NCBI RefSeq assembly: GCF_015265435.1 | Contig: NZ_JABJWH010000008.1 | Coordinates: 1 to 64,000 of the forward strand | Source: Alloalcanivorax profundimaris | GTDB taxonomy: Bacteria > Pseudomonadota > Gammaproteobacteria > Pseudomonadales > Alcanivoracaceae | DNA: 64,000 nucleotides | Direction of reading: 5' to 3' | Part shown: positions 8,609 through 17,043 of the stretch, in pieces | How the letters are laid out: every line of letters begins with the position of its first letter | Position numbering within the stretch: position 1 is the stretch's first letter | Made by a program: the position numbers and the translations under genes | The notes under the pieces: model-generated | What the model saw: the letters and a program-made list of their open reading frames with translations, nothing else | The model's database searches: none | Told to the model about the DNA's origin: nothing

Positions 8609-9841
8609 ATGACTAGAAAAGAAAAACTGCTGCTGGTGTGGATGACGGTGTCGTTCTGCCTGTTCTTTGGCGGTTTATTGATGTTCGACCGCCGCCCCAG
8701 GCTGCTTAACGTACTCGACGCCCTGTTCTTCGTGCCGGCGTTCATCTACGCGGCGCGGGTGCATCTGGACGATGTGCTCGGCTTCCTCAAGCGCAACCTT
8801 TGGCTGCTGGTGTTCCTGGTGTTCGCCACGGTCTCCACCTTCTTCGCCGATCAACCCAACCTCACCCGCTTCACCCGCGCCTTCTTCCAGATCTTCACGC
8901 TGTTCGCCTTCAGCCAGGCGATCCTGCGTACCCATGCCACCCTGTTCTGGCGCGCCTTGCTGCTGGGTATCCTGTTCGGCGCCCTGGTGGCGATGGTGGA
9001 CTTCTACTGCTACTACTTCATTGTCGACCGGCCGTTCTCGAGCCAGCTTTACGGCAACTTCGAGGTGTTCCACATCAACCGGTTCATCACGTTGTCCACC
9101 AACCAGTTGTACGCCAGCATGTACTTCGTGACGTTGCCGTTCTTCGCCTTCCTGGCCGCGTCCCGCCTGCCACGGAGCCTGATGGTACGGCTCGCTCCCT
9201 ATGCCGCCACGCTGATGATCGTCGTCTACCTGATCGCCAATCAGCGCCGCTCCACCCTGGTGGCCCTGGTGGCGGGCTGCCTGATCCTGCCGCTGGTCAC
9301 CCTGAAGAAAAAGCTGATCGTGCCGCTGGTGCTGGTCGGCGTGATCATCGGGTCGATCTTCGTGATCAGCCCGGACATCATCATGGAACGGGGCGCCAGC
9401 AACCGCTTCGCGATCTGGACCGAAACCTGGCACGCCATCACCGAGCACCCGGTTCTCGGCCATGCCATGGCCGGCGAGATGCCGGACATCCACATCATCC
9501 GACCGGACAACGGCAAGCCGGATGTGTACAGCCACCCGCACAACTATTACCTGTCGCTGCTGTATTACCTGGGCTTCGCCGGGCTGCTGCTGTGGACCCT
9601 GATCTGGCTGCCCGCCGCCTTGCGTAGCCTGCGTGGTGAGCACCGGGCCCATCTGGCCCTGGCGGCGCTGGCCACCGGCCTCACCGCGGTGCTGTTCGAC
9701 GGCGTCCATCCCTATACGCCCTTTATGTACAATTGGCCCAGCGTTTGGATTCCCATGGCCCTGCTGGTCGCCTGCACGCAGCGAGACCAGCGGGCCCGAC
9801 CCACACCGCCGGGAGACGGGCACGCGGATGCGCGAGAGTGA
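8609..9841 (+). CDS. O-antigen ligase/polymerase-like membrane protein (WaaL/Wzy type), copy 2
   Basis: A 410-residue polytopic inner-membrane protein with about 10-12 hydrophobic segments. The ligase core is visible as RFAIWTETWHAITEHPVLGHAM, the arrangement typical of Wzy/WaaL periplasmic loops, followed by SHPHNYYLSLLYYLGFAGLLL with the conserved His-Asn pair. The N-terminus (VWMTVSF ... LLNVLDALFFVPAF) parallels copy 1 at 6454-7620, suggesting an old duplication. Lys, Phe and Ile are more frequent than in neighbouring genes. The start at 8609 uses GGAG inside a small hairpin. The C-terminus overlaps the next gene by 14 bp. Its donor or acceptor glycan is not predictable. Confidence 0.82.
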   Translation: MTRKEKLLLVWMTVSFCLFFGGLLMFDRRPRLLNVLDALFFVPAFIYAARVHLDDVLGFLKRNLWLLVFLVFATVSTFFADQPNLTRFTRAFFQIFTLFAFSQAILRTHATLFWRALLLGILFGALVAMVDFYCYYFIVDRPFSSQLYGNFEVFHINRFITLSTNQLYASMYFVTLPFFAFLAASRLPRSLMVRLAPYAATLMIVVYLIANQRRSTLVALVAGCLILPLVTLKKKLIVPLVLVGVIIGSIFVISPDIIMERGASNRFAIWTETWHAITEHPVLGHAMAGEMPDIHIIRPDNGKPDVYSHPHNYYLSLLYYLGFAGLLLWTLIWLPAALRSLRGEHRAHLALAALATGLTAVLFDGVHPYTPFMYNWPSVWIPMALLVACTQRDQRARPTPPGDGHADARE

Positions 9842-11066
9842 ACACTTCAAGGCACTGCAACGCCATCTGACCGATCGCCGGTCGCGGCTGGACCGCGCCG
9901 TCTGGTGGCTGCGCGAGAGCCTGCGCGGCCTGCGGGCACGGTTGCGGGCACGGCGCGATCACGGCGCGCCGACTCACTGTGACGTGCTGTTGATTCATCC
10001 GTCCGAGAAATCCCGCCGCCAGGGCCGCAAGAACGCCTTGCTGGAGGCCCTGCGCCGGGCCGGATTGCGTGTCGAGGAAACCGTGGCCGGGGACGACCGC
10101 GCGGCGTTGCGCCGCCGCCACCTGCGGCCACCGCCACGGCCGGTCCCGGCGCCGCTGTACACCAGCGCCGCCCGGGCCGCCGATCTGTTGGCGCGGTACC
10201 GGGCCCCGGTGATCCTCACCGAACGCAACGGCTGGCCGGTGAGCACCTTCCTGCGCGCCTTCCGCCCCCCGGAAACCCGCGTTCTGCATCTGGCCCATGG
10301 CATCCTCAGCGACCAGTCCAGCAAGCTGCGCTTTCACGATTTCGACTATTACGCGGTGTTCGGCAACAGTTCCCTGGAGTATCTGTGCCGTGGCGAGCCC
10401 GGGTTCGGCCGCACCGACGTGCTGTTCGCGGGCCCCTATTTCCCGCTGCCCGCGCCGCGCACGCCGGCCACCGCCCCATCAAAGGCGCTGTTGTTTCTTG
10501 GCGCCGGCCCGGACGAGGAGGACAGCGACGGCTACCGGCACAGTTGCGAACTGGCCCGCCAATGGCTGGCGGCTCACCCGGACTGGACGCTCTGGGTTCG
10601 CCCGCACCCCCGGGGCAGCGGCCAGCCCTGGCGGACCTGGGCGGCGGACAATGCGGCGGTCCGCCTGCGGCCGGAGGGGGAATCCCTGAGCGAGGCAATG
10701 GCGTCGATCGCTGCGGTCTGGAGCGGCTATACCACCGCCATCATCGACTGCGCCGTTGCCGGCGTGCCGGTCATCGTGCTCGGGCAGCACCGGGATTACT
10801 TCGAGTGCGAACGCTTCGGCGTGCCCCGAGTGACGGACCAGAAGGGGCTGGAGGCGGCGATGGCGTCACTGGACGGCGGCGCGGCGGATTGGGCGGCCAC
10901 CCTGGCCGCCTTCGCCGGACACCATATCGAGTACCGCGAGCAGCCGGTGGCGAGCCTGGCGGAAACCATCATGACCCTGGTCGAGGGCCGCCCTCCGGCG
11001 CCCGCCGCGTCTCTGCCCGAGGCGCGCGCCGCCGAGCTTACCGCTCGGAAAACTGCGACCAGTTAG
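9828..11066 (+). CDS. GT-B-like polysaccharide / capsule-type glycosyltransferase, substrate unknown
   Basis: A 412-residue protein with an Arg-rich, probably helical N-terminus (1-45), no signal peptide and no membrane segment. The C-terminal half looks like the nucleotide-binding half of GT-B enzymes such as CDP-glycerol glycerophosphotransferases or capsule transferases: LFLGAGPDEED, then WTLWVRPHPRG, then AAVWSGYTTAIIDCAVAGVPVIVLG, where Ser/Thr and acidic residues usually bind the donor phosphate. The start at 9828 follows GGGAGA and overlaps the upstream gene by 14 bp; an earlier in-frame ATG would lie deep inside that gene. The 3' end overlaps the convergent LPS kinase gene by 29 bp. 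It probably adds or transfers a unit on LPS core or a surface glycan. Confidence 0.6.
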   Translation: MRESEHFKALQRHLTDRRSRLDRAVWWLRESLRGLRARLRARRDHGAPTHCDVLLIHPSEKSRRQGRKNALLEALRRAGLRVEETVAGDDRAALRRRHLRPPPRPVPAPLYTSAARAADLLARYRAPVILTERNGWPVSTFLRAFRPPETRVLHLAHGILSDQSSKLRFHDFDYYAVFGNSSLEYLCRGEPGFGRTDVLFAGPYFPLPAPRTPATAPSKALLFLGAGPDEEDSDGYRHSCELARQWLAAHPDWTLWVRPHPRGSGQPWRTWAADNAAVRLRPEGESLSEAMASIAAVWSGYTTAIIDCAVAGVPVIVLGQHRDYFECERFGVPRVTDQKGLEAAMASLDGGAADWAATLAAFAGHHIEYREQPVASLAETIMTLVEGRPPAPAASLPEARAAELTARKTATS

Positions 11067-12384
11067 CCTCGAAGCGGCGGCGTTCCCGGGCGCCTTTGCG
11101 CGCCGCGCGGCGCCGCCAGGGGCTGAAGCCGGCGCCGTCCAGGTCGATGAAGGCGGGCGCGTCGGCGTCGTCCACCAGCACGTTCTGAGCCTTGGTGTCG
11201 CCGTGCCAGAAACCGGTGCGGTGCAGCCGGTCCAGCCACAACAGCACGGTGGGGGCCACCCGCACGGCCCGTTCCCGTTGCTCCTCCATGAGCCGGCTGA
11301 GCGGCTCGCCGGGCAGGCGCGGGAAGGCGATCACCGCCTGGCCGTCCGGGCAGCGGCGCAGCATCACCGGGCGCGGCGTGGGCACGCCGAGCAGGGCCCA
11401 GGTCCAGCCCATCACCCAGGACACGTCACCGCGCCCGCGGAAGAAACAGCGCCGCAGGCGGGCCTTCCAGCCGGTTTCCCGGTAATGCTTGATGATCCAG
11501 CGGTCGTCACCGTACACGCTGATGCGGCTGCCTTGCTTGATGCTCGGCAACGACGCCGGCTCGCGGAGCGCGTCGGCGAGGGCATCGCGCTCGTCGTCGG
11601 CCAGGGCGCGGCGGTACAACCAGTCCTCGTCGTTTTCGCTCCACACACCAATGGCGGAGGATTCCCGGCGCCACTTTCTCATCGCGCTGCTCAGCCGGCG
11701 GTTGCTGCGCCGTCGCACCATGGCGGCCAGCGGCGCCGGGCTGATGCCGGTGCGGCGCAGGCGCTCGGCGACCTTCTCCATCAGGGCGTCGCGAAGATCC
11801 AGGGGCAGCTGGGCACAGAACAGCGCCAGGTTGTCGAGGATCGCCGGCTCGGCGCGCAGGCCGCCGGGCAGGGGCGCCATCTCGCCGGCGTCGATGACCA
11901 GGAAGCGTTCTCCGTCGTACAGGAAGTTGTCCAGGTGCAGATCGAGCTGGCGCAGGCCGGCCTGGTAAAGGCTGAACAAACTGTCCAGCAGGTCCTCGCC
12001 GAGCGCCACGCCCTGCTCGCCGCGCAGGGCCGCCTGGCCGGACTGGCCGGACACCCAGTCGGTGACCAGCACGGCGCCATGGCTGTCGAAGCCTTCGTAA
12101 AGCAGCGCCGGCACCGCCAGGCCGGCTTCGATCAGTTCCCGGTGGCGGGCCACTTCCCGGCGCGCTTCGTCCTGGTGGCCGGCGAAGAACAGCTTGGCGA
12201 ACACGGTTTCGCCGCGCCACTGGGCGCGCACCGCCAGGCGCCGCCCGGGCAGGTGGCGCAGGATCGCCTCGGCGCGCAGCGGGCGGCTGCCCACGGAAAC
12301 GGTGAACAGCCCGGCCGTGCGCCAGTCGCGGCCGGCCAGCTCGCGCCAGTCGTCGTAGGTGGGAATATTGTCGTCGCCGTTCAA
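11038..12384 (-). CDS. Tandem LPS-kinase-like protein (two kinase domains)
   Basis: A 448-residue cytoplasmic protein with two consecutive small-molecule-kinase-like halves. The first (about 20-210) has a Lys-containing VFAKLFF strand, DLHLDNFLYD (Asp148, Asn153) as the catalytic loop and FLVIDAGEM as the metal-binding segment. The second (about 265-440) has WIIKHY, HGDTKAQNVLV (Asp396) and AFIDLDGAG, resembling Kdo/heptose kinases of the lipopolysaccharide-kinase family. Both halves keep the catalytic Asp. The best start is TTG at 12384, which overlaps the upstream TGA (TTGA); the frame stays open upstream without a better site. It is the last gene of the LPS core operon. I infer it phosphorylates one or two inner-core sugars; the exact sites are unknown. 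Confidence 0.7.
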   Translation of the reverse strand: MNGDDNIPTYDDWRELAGRDWRTAGLFTVSVGSRPLRAEAILRHLPGRRLAVRAQWRGETVFAKLFFAGHQDEARREVARHRELIEAGLAVPALLYEGFDSHGAVLVTDWVSGQSGQAALRGEQGVALGEDLLDSLFSLYQAGLRQLDLHLDNFLYDGERFLVIDAGEMAPLPGGLRAEPAILDNLALFCAQLPLDLRDALMEKVAERLRRTGISPAPLAAMVRRRSNRRLSSAMRKWRRESSAIGVWSENDEDWLYRRALADDERDALADALREPASLPSIKQGSRISVYGDDRWIIKHYRETGWKARLRRCFFRGRGDVSWVMGWTWALLGVPTPRPVMLRRCPDGQAVIAFPRLPGEPLSRLMEEQRERAVRVAPTVLLWLDRLHRTGFWHGDTKAQNVLVDDADAPAFIDLDGAGFSPWRRRAARKGARERRRFEANWSQFSER

Positions 12385-13298
12385 GTCCGGTCCCCGGTCC
12401 CTCGGATGAAGCTGGCAAGATAGCGGCGCAGGTAGCGCGGATGCAATGCCTGGCGCCAGTCGGCGCGCAGGGCGACACGGAAAAAGCGGCGCACCAGGTC
12501 CGGGCGGCGGTGACGGTCGGCCAGTTTGAGCAGGGAAATCGCCCGGCGGGCGCGATAGCGGCGCCGGTCGCCGGCGGCCCATGCCGGCAGGCCGTTGTCA
12601 TCGAAAATCATCGCTTCCAGATCCATGCCCACCGCCAGGGCGGCGTCCAGATCGTGGCGCATGCTGTCCGGGTGCTTGTGGATCACCGCCACCGGTTCCG
12701 GGCTCACCGCCACCGGGTAGTTGGCCAGCACATGGGCGAACACCGGCAGGTCCTCGGTGTGGCGCAGGGCCGGGTCGTAGGCGGTGCGCGCGAACAGGTC
12801 CCGGTGCATGGCGCAGGCGCCGTTGGAGAGCGTCAGGGTCTTGTCCAGGTAGGCCCGGAAGTTGCGCCGAGGGTCGTCACTCACCGGCGGCGGCGTGATG
12901 CGATCCCGGCGCCGACCGTCGTCGGCCAGGTGGCCGCCGATGATCAGCCGCGCCGCCGGCGCGGCGGCGATGGTCCCGGCCAGCCGCGCCAGGGCGCCGG
13001 GGCACAGTTCGTCGTCGGCGTCCAGGAACAGCAGCCAGTCGTGGCGCGCCTCCTTGAGGCCCCGGTTGCGCACCGCCGCCAGGCCGGCGTTGGCCTGATC
13101 GATCACCCGGAACGGTCCGGGCAGCCGCCCGGCCAGCTCCGCCAGCACCCGATCGGTGTCGTCGGTGGAACCGTCGTTGATCACGATCACCTCGAAGGGG
13201 GCGTACTCCTGGGCCACGGCGGAGGCCAGCGCCCGTTCGATGACGTGGGCGTAGTTGTAGGCCGGAATGACGACGGAGAAACCGGGGGCGCCGCTCAT
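12381..13298 (-). CDS. Family 2 glycosyltransferase (LPS core)
   Basis: A 305-residue GT-A fold enzyme that should transfer a sugar from a nucleotide donor to the growing LPS core at the inner face of the cytoplasmic membrane. FSVVIPAYNYAHVIERALAS opens the donor-binding fold, VIVINDGSTDDT supplies the conserved Asp pair, and LLFLDADDEL is the metal-binding DxD region. The ATG at 13298 overlaps the TGA of waaP (ATGA), so translation is probably coupled. The C-terminal about 70 residues are Arg-rich and amphipathic, suiting membrane contact. Donor and acceptor cannot be read from sequence; position between waaP and the double kinase fits an outer part of the inner core. Confidence 0.88.
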   Translation of the reverse strand: MSGAPGFSVVIPAYNYAHVIERALASAVAQEYAPFEVIVINDGSTDDTDRVLAELAGRLPGPFRVIDQANAGLAAVRNRGLKEARHDWLLFLDADDELCPGALARLAGTIAAAPAARLIIGGHLADDGRRRDRITPPPVSDDPRRNFRAYLDKTLTLSNGACAMHRDLFARTAYDPALRHTEDLPVFAHVLANYPVAVSPEPVAVIHKHPDSMRHDLDAALAVGMDLEAMIFDDNGLPAWAAGDRRRYRARRAISLLKLADRHRRPDLVRRFFRVALRADWRQALHPRYLRRYLASFIRGTGDRT

Positions 13299-14140
13299 AT
13301 GTCCTTGCCCGGATGTTCGCTGAACGGCAGCGGGAAACCCGGCTCCTTTTCGAAGTAGCGGCGGTAGATGCGCTCGCCTTCGTGGCGGCTGGCGTCCAGC
13401 AGCCGGGCCTTGTCCGGCAGGGCGTCGCGCAACGGCATGTTGGTGTAGGCGCGCACGAAGCGCAGCAGGTCGCGGCGGGTGAGGCCCAGCCGCGCGGTGG
13501 AGAAGTACAGGCCACCGATGTCCTTGACCCGCCAGCGGCGAGGTACCCGGGCACGCACCTGGGAGCGGTGCAGGTCGATCAGATGCAGCGGCGCGGTGGC
13601 GTCGTGGCGCTCCACCGCGGAGCGGGCAATCAGGAAGTGCCCCAGGTAGAAGTCCCGATGATTGACGCCGGCGTCGTGCATGGCCTTGGCGATCTCGCCG
13701 ACGCGGCGGATCAGCGCCCATTTGAAGGGCGCCGGGCCGGGTTCGGTGCGCCAGCGCTCGCCCAGCTCTTCCAGGCTGACGGTGTGCATCAGCTCATCGG
13801 TGACCAGGAACGATTGGCGCCGGGCCGGGTTGCCACCGCGCTGGCCGTAGCCGGCGATGCTGAGGGTGGCCACGCCGGCGTTTTCCAGGGCGCGAATGGC
13901 GCGCACCTCGGACAGGGCCCCCAGAATCGGCAGCTTGGCCTGGCTCAGATTCTTGAAGATTTCCTGCCAGCCGATGCCGGCGTGGTACTTGAGGAAATAG
14001 TGCCGGCCGCCGGCCTCGAAACGCAGCGTGCGCCGGCCCTCGCGGGCGCGGAACACATCGCCGCGCTGGCGCGCCGCCTGCTCGAAGGGGTCCAGGCCGT
14101 CCCAGGCCCGGGCCAGGTCGTCGCGCAGGTAAAGGGTCAT
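13295..14140 (-). CDS. waaP: Lipopolysaccharide core heptose(I) kinase WaaP (RfaP)
   Basis: WaaP phosphorylates HepI of the inner core, which in Pseudomonas is needed for outer-membrane integrity and viability. The 281 residues track E. coli WaaP closely: RRTLRFEAGGRHYFLKYH carries the ATP-binding Lys, NHRDFYLGHFL carries catalytic Asp163 (Asp162 in E. coli), HLIDLHRSQVRARVPRRW supplies the metal-binding Asp, and DIGGLYFSTARLGLT follows. The start overlaps the waaG stop by 4 bp, and its own stop overlaps the next start by 4 bp. Cytoplasmic, acting on core intermediates before export. Confidence 0.96.
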   Translation of the reverse strand: MTLYLRDDLARAWDGLDPFEQAARQRGDVFRAREGRRTLRFEAGGRHYFLKYHAGIGWQEIFKNLSQAKLPILGALSEVRAIRALENAGVATLSIAGYGQRGGNPARRQSFLVTDELMHTVSLEELGERWRTEPGPAPFKWALIRRVGEIAKAMHDAGVNHRDFYLGHFLIARSAVERHDATAPLHLIDLHRSQVRARVPRRWRVKDIGGLYFSTARLGLTRRDLLRFVRAYTNMPLRDALPDKARLLDASRHEGERIYRRYFEKEPGFPLPFSEHPGKDI

Positions 14141-15237
14141 CGCGGTTCCTTTTGTTCGGTGGCGTCCTGTTCGATGGCGTCCACGGCGCGGTCCACCAGG
14201 CCATATATGTCGGCGTCGGCGGCGAAGTGCCGGCCCTGTTCCCGCCAGTGATCCCGGGGGCGCGCCAGCAGGTCGGTGGCGGCCGCCGCCAGTTCCTCGT
14301 CGCCCGGGTCGTCCAGCACCCGGCCCAGGCCACCGTCACGGATATAGCCGGCGTAGCCGCAGGCGCGGGTGGTCAGCACCGGCAGGCCGGCCACGGCGGC
14401 TTCCAGCAGCACCGTACCGGTATTCTCGGCGTAGGCGGGGTGGAGCAGCAAATCCGCCGACCACAGCCAGTCGGGCACGTTGTCCTGGCCGCCCATGAAG
14501 CGCACCCGGTCGTCCACCTTGAGGCGCCGGGCCAGGCGCCGGTAGGGCCCGGCGTTGTCGTCGCCGACCACGAACAGGCGGGTTTCCTCCGGCAGCCGGG
14601 CCAGGGCGCGGATCGCCCGGTCCAGCCCCTTGGTGCGGAACCCGGAGCCCACGAACAGCAGCATGGGCGTGGTTTCACCGATGCCCACCTCGGTGCGCAG
14701 GCGGGCGCGGCGCAGGGCATGGTCCTCCGGCAGGGCGCGGTCCCGGCGGATGCCCGGCGGCAGATCCACGAAACGGTGGTCCGGGGTGCCGTAATGGCGT
14801 TGGTAGAGGGCCCGTTGCAGCGGCGAGATGGAAAGCACGCCGGTGCCCGCCGCCGGGTCGAACACCGCCGCTTCCATGGCCAGCTTGCTGCGGTAGCGCG
14901 GCAGCCAGCGACGCGGCCCCCGGTAGCGGGCCGCCAGGCAGCCGTCGGCGGCGTAGTACCAGTCCAGGCCGGGCATCTTGTTGAAGCCCACCACCCGGTC
15001 GAAGCCGGCCAGCCGGTCCCCAACCGCCGCCACGAAGGCGGCGTCGCGGCCGTGATTGCTGCGCGCGCCCACCTCCAGGGTCTCCACCCGGGGCGAGGCC
15101 GGGCGTTCGGCGTGCCAGGCGCGGGTGAACACCGTCACCTGGTGGCCGCGCGTCTCGGCGGCCTCGGCGATGGCCAGCATGTCGCGCTGCAAGCCGCCGT
15201 AGGGGAAGTACTCGAACAACAGGAACGCCAGCTTCAT
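14137..15237 (-). CDS. waaG: LPS core glycosyltransferase WaaG (family 4)
   Basis: WaaG adds the first hexose of the outer core to HepII (glucose in E. coli, galactosamine in Pseudomonas). It has 366 residues with a GT-B fold. The N-terminal FLLFEYFPYGGLQRDMLAIA matches the acceptor-side signature, LLFVGSGFRTKGLDRAI opens the donor half, and HPAYAENTGTVLLEAAVAGLPVL carries the E-x7-E nucleotide-sugar motif. The start at 15237 overlaps the waaC TGA and gives the usual MKLAFLLFEYFPYG opening; the longer open frame upstream lies within waaC. Order waaF-waaC-waaG-waaP is that of Pseudomonas core operons. Confidence 0.95.
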   Translation of the reverse strand: MKLAFLLFEYFPYGGLQRDMLAIAEAAETRGHQVTVFTRAWHAERPASPRVETLEVGARSNHGRDAAFVAAVGDRLAGFDRVVGFNKMPGLDWYYAADGCLAARYRGPRRWLPRYRSKLAMEAAVFDPAAGTGVLSISPLQRALYQRHYGTPDHRFVDLPPGIRRDRALPEDHALRRARLRTEVGIGETTPMLLFVGSGFRTKGLDRAIRALARLPEETRLFVVGDDNAGPYRRLARRLKVDDRVRFMGGQDNVPDWLWSADLLLHPAYAENTGTVLLEAAVAGLPVLTTRACGYAGYIRDGGLGRVLDDPGDEELAAAATDLLARPRDHWREQGRHFAADADIYGLVDRAVDAIEQDATEQKEPR

Positions 15238-16265
15238 GGCCCGCTCACCTCGATCAGGCGCTGCCAGACCCGGTGCGGCTTGAGGCTGGAGAAACAGGGC
15301 GGCTCCACGCCCTGGCCCAGGCTGCCCCGGTAGGTGCATTTCTCCTGGACGCAGGGCGCGCAGGGGAACTCCGCCGCCAGGGAGCGGGCGCGGGGGCCCC
15401 AGACGCCGGTGAGACGCGGGTCGGTGGGGCCGTACAGGCCCACGCCGGGCAGGCCAGCGGCGGCGGCCAGATGGGCCAGGCCGGTGTCCACGGCGATGAA
15501 GGCGTCCCAGTTGAGCAGCTTGTCGGTGAGCGCCGACAGCGACAGGCGCGGCAGCACGGTGACGCCGTCCAGGTCCCGGGCCAGCCGTTCCGCCCGGGCG
15601 TGCTCCGCGTCGTTGCCCCAGGGCAGGTGCACCCGGTGGCCGGCGGCGGCGGCTTTCTCCGCCAGGGCCCGCCAGTAGGCCTCCGGGTAATGCTTGGTGG
15701 GCCAGGTGGTGCCGTGGCAGAACACCAGGTCGGCGCCGGGCTCGGTGAGCGGGCGCGGCGTGTGCTCGCGGACCAGGCCGTAGTCGGGGTCGTCGTCCGG
15801 GAGCGGGTAGCCCAGGGCCAGGGCGAACAGGGTGCGCACCCGGGTCACGGCGTGACCGCCACGGGGCACGGGCAGTGGGTGGTCGAGCACCCGGGCTGAC
15901 AGGCCCTCGCGGGCGGAGATACGGTCCAGGCCATACTTGGGCCCGTGGGCCAGGCGGGTGATGAAGGCGCTCTTGATCAAACCCTGGGCATCGATAACGG
16001 CGTCATAGCGGCGCGCCCGCAGGGCTTCCTTGAAGCGACCCCACTCACCGCTGCGGCGGGCGCGCAGCGGGTGGCGGCGCCATTCGCGCAGCCGGCTGGG
16101 CAGCACCCGGTCCACCGCCGGGTGGCGACCGGCCAGATCGGCGAACGGCGCCTCCACCACCCAATCCACCCGCAGGCCCGGCAAGGCGGCGGCGGCATCG
16201 GTGAGCGCCGGCAAGGTGTGGATGACATCGCCCATGGACGACGTCTTGATCAGAAGAACATGCAT
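15234..16265 (-). CDS. waaC: ADP-heptose:LPS heptosyltransferase I WaaC
   Basis: WaaC adds the first L-glycero-D-manno-heptose to Kdo2-lipid A from ADP-heptose made by HldE. The protein has 343 residues (family 9 GT-B). The N-terminal LLIKTSSMGDVIHTLPALTDA is the diagnostic heptosyltransferase I signature, FCHGTTWPTKHYPEAYW and FIAVDTGLAHLAAAAGLPGVGLYGPTDP form the donor site. Near the C-terminus APCVQEKCTY holds a Cys pair often seen in the family. It follows the InaA-like kinase gene by 7 bp and overlaps waaG by 4 bp. Confidence 0.97.
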   Translation of the reverse strand: MHVLLIKTSSMGDVIHTLPALTDAAAALPGLRVDWVVEAPFADLAGRHPAVDRVLPSRLREWRRHPLRARRSGEWGRFKEALRARRYDAVIDAQGLIKSAFITRLAHGPKYGLDRISAREGLSARVLDHPLPVPRGGHAVTRVRTLFALALGYPLPDDDPDYGLVREHTPRPLTEPGADLVFCHGTTWPTKHYPEAYWRALAEKAAAAGHRVHLPWGNDAEHARAERLARDLDGVTVLPRLSLSALTDKLLNWDAFIAVDTGLAHLAAAAGLPGVGLYGPTDPRLTGVWGPRARSLAAEFPCAPCVQEKCTYRGSLGQGVEPPCFSSLKPHRVWQRLIEVSGP

Positions 16266-16272
16266 GCTGTGT

Positions 16273-17043
16273 CTACGATTGCCGCTTTTTCGGGGCCAGT
16301 TGCCGAAGCAGCCTGCGGTCGTCGGCCTTCAGCCGGGGCCGGCCCAGGTAAGCCCGCAAGAAACGCAGGCGATCGCGCAGGCTCACGCCCTGACTGCGGC
16401 GAGACAGACTCTCCATGTCCCGCAACCGATGGGCGGCACCGGCGGAATGGCGCGCCTTTTCCAGATCGATGAAGCGTACATCAAAGCGCCCCAGACTGGG
16501 CCGCCAGGCGACAAAAATATGTTTGGGATACAGGGTGCCATGGGCCATGCCACGGCTGTGCATATACCGCAGAGCCTCCGCCACGTCCTGCAGCAACCGC
16601 CAGCGCCGCACCCGCGAAAGCGCCTTGAGGTCGAGGCGGTCCAGGCTCTCGAAGCCGTCCAGCCCCAGGCTCACCAGCACCGTGTAGCAGTGCCCGTCGG
16701 CCGCCATGCGGCTCTCAAAGAACAACGGCCGGGCAACCGGGACGCCCTGCTTCAGGCAATCCACCAGGGCACGGAACTCCTTTACCAGGGTGGGCTCCCC
16801 GTGCAGCGGGTGAACCACGCTGCGGCGCAACTGATCACATTGACGCTTGATGTAGAGGCTGTGCGGATGTCCCTCGGCGTCGGCCAGCCGCACCCGATAA
16901 ACGCTCATCTCACCGCCGTAGCGACGGTTGGGTTCATCCACCAGCTCGGCATCCGGCAACGTCCACCAGGCGTCCAGATCATTGAGGCCCAGAGTCAGCA
17001 GAACGGTACGCCAGTCGCTGGCGATGAAACTTTGCGATTTCAC
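16273..17043 (-). CDS. InaA-type lipopolysaccharide kinase-family protein
   Basis: A 256-residue cytoplasmic protein of the LPS kinase superfamily placed between waaF and waaC. GEMSVYRV, LYIKRQ (ATP-binding Lys), MAHGTLYPKHIFV and FIDLEKAR appear in the order of WaaP's kinase motifs. Aligned to WaaP's HRDFYLGHFL, the loop reads HGTLYPKHIF, so Thr170 occupies the catalytic Asp position; from memory, InaA-type relatives share this variation. The GTG start at 17043 is chosen because it overlaps the waaF stop (GTGA); an in-frame upstream ATG at 17136 lies inside waaF. It may phosphorylate a heptose by a modified mechanism or act as a pseudokinase partner of WaaP. Confidence 0.85.
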   Translation of the reverse strand: MKSQSFIASDWRTVLLTLGLNDLDAWWTLPDAELVDEPNRRYGGEMSVYRVRLADAEGHPHSLYIKRQCDQLRRSVVHPLHGEPTLVKEFRALVDCLKQGVPVARPLFFESRMAADGHCYTVLVSLGLDGFESLDRLDLKALSRVRRWRLLQDVAEALRYMHSRGMAHGTLYPKHIFVAWRPSLGRFDVRFIDLEKARHSAGAAHRLRDMESLSRRSQGVSLRDRLRFLRAYLGRPRLKADDRRLLRQLAPKKRQS

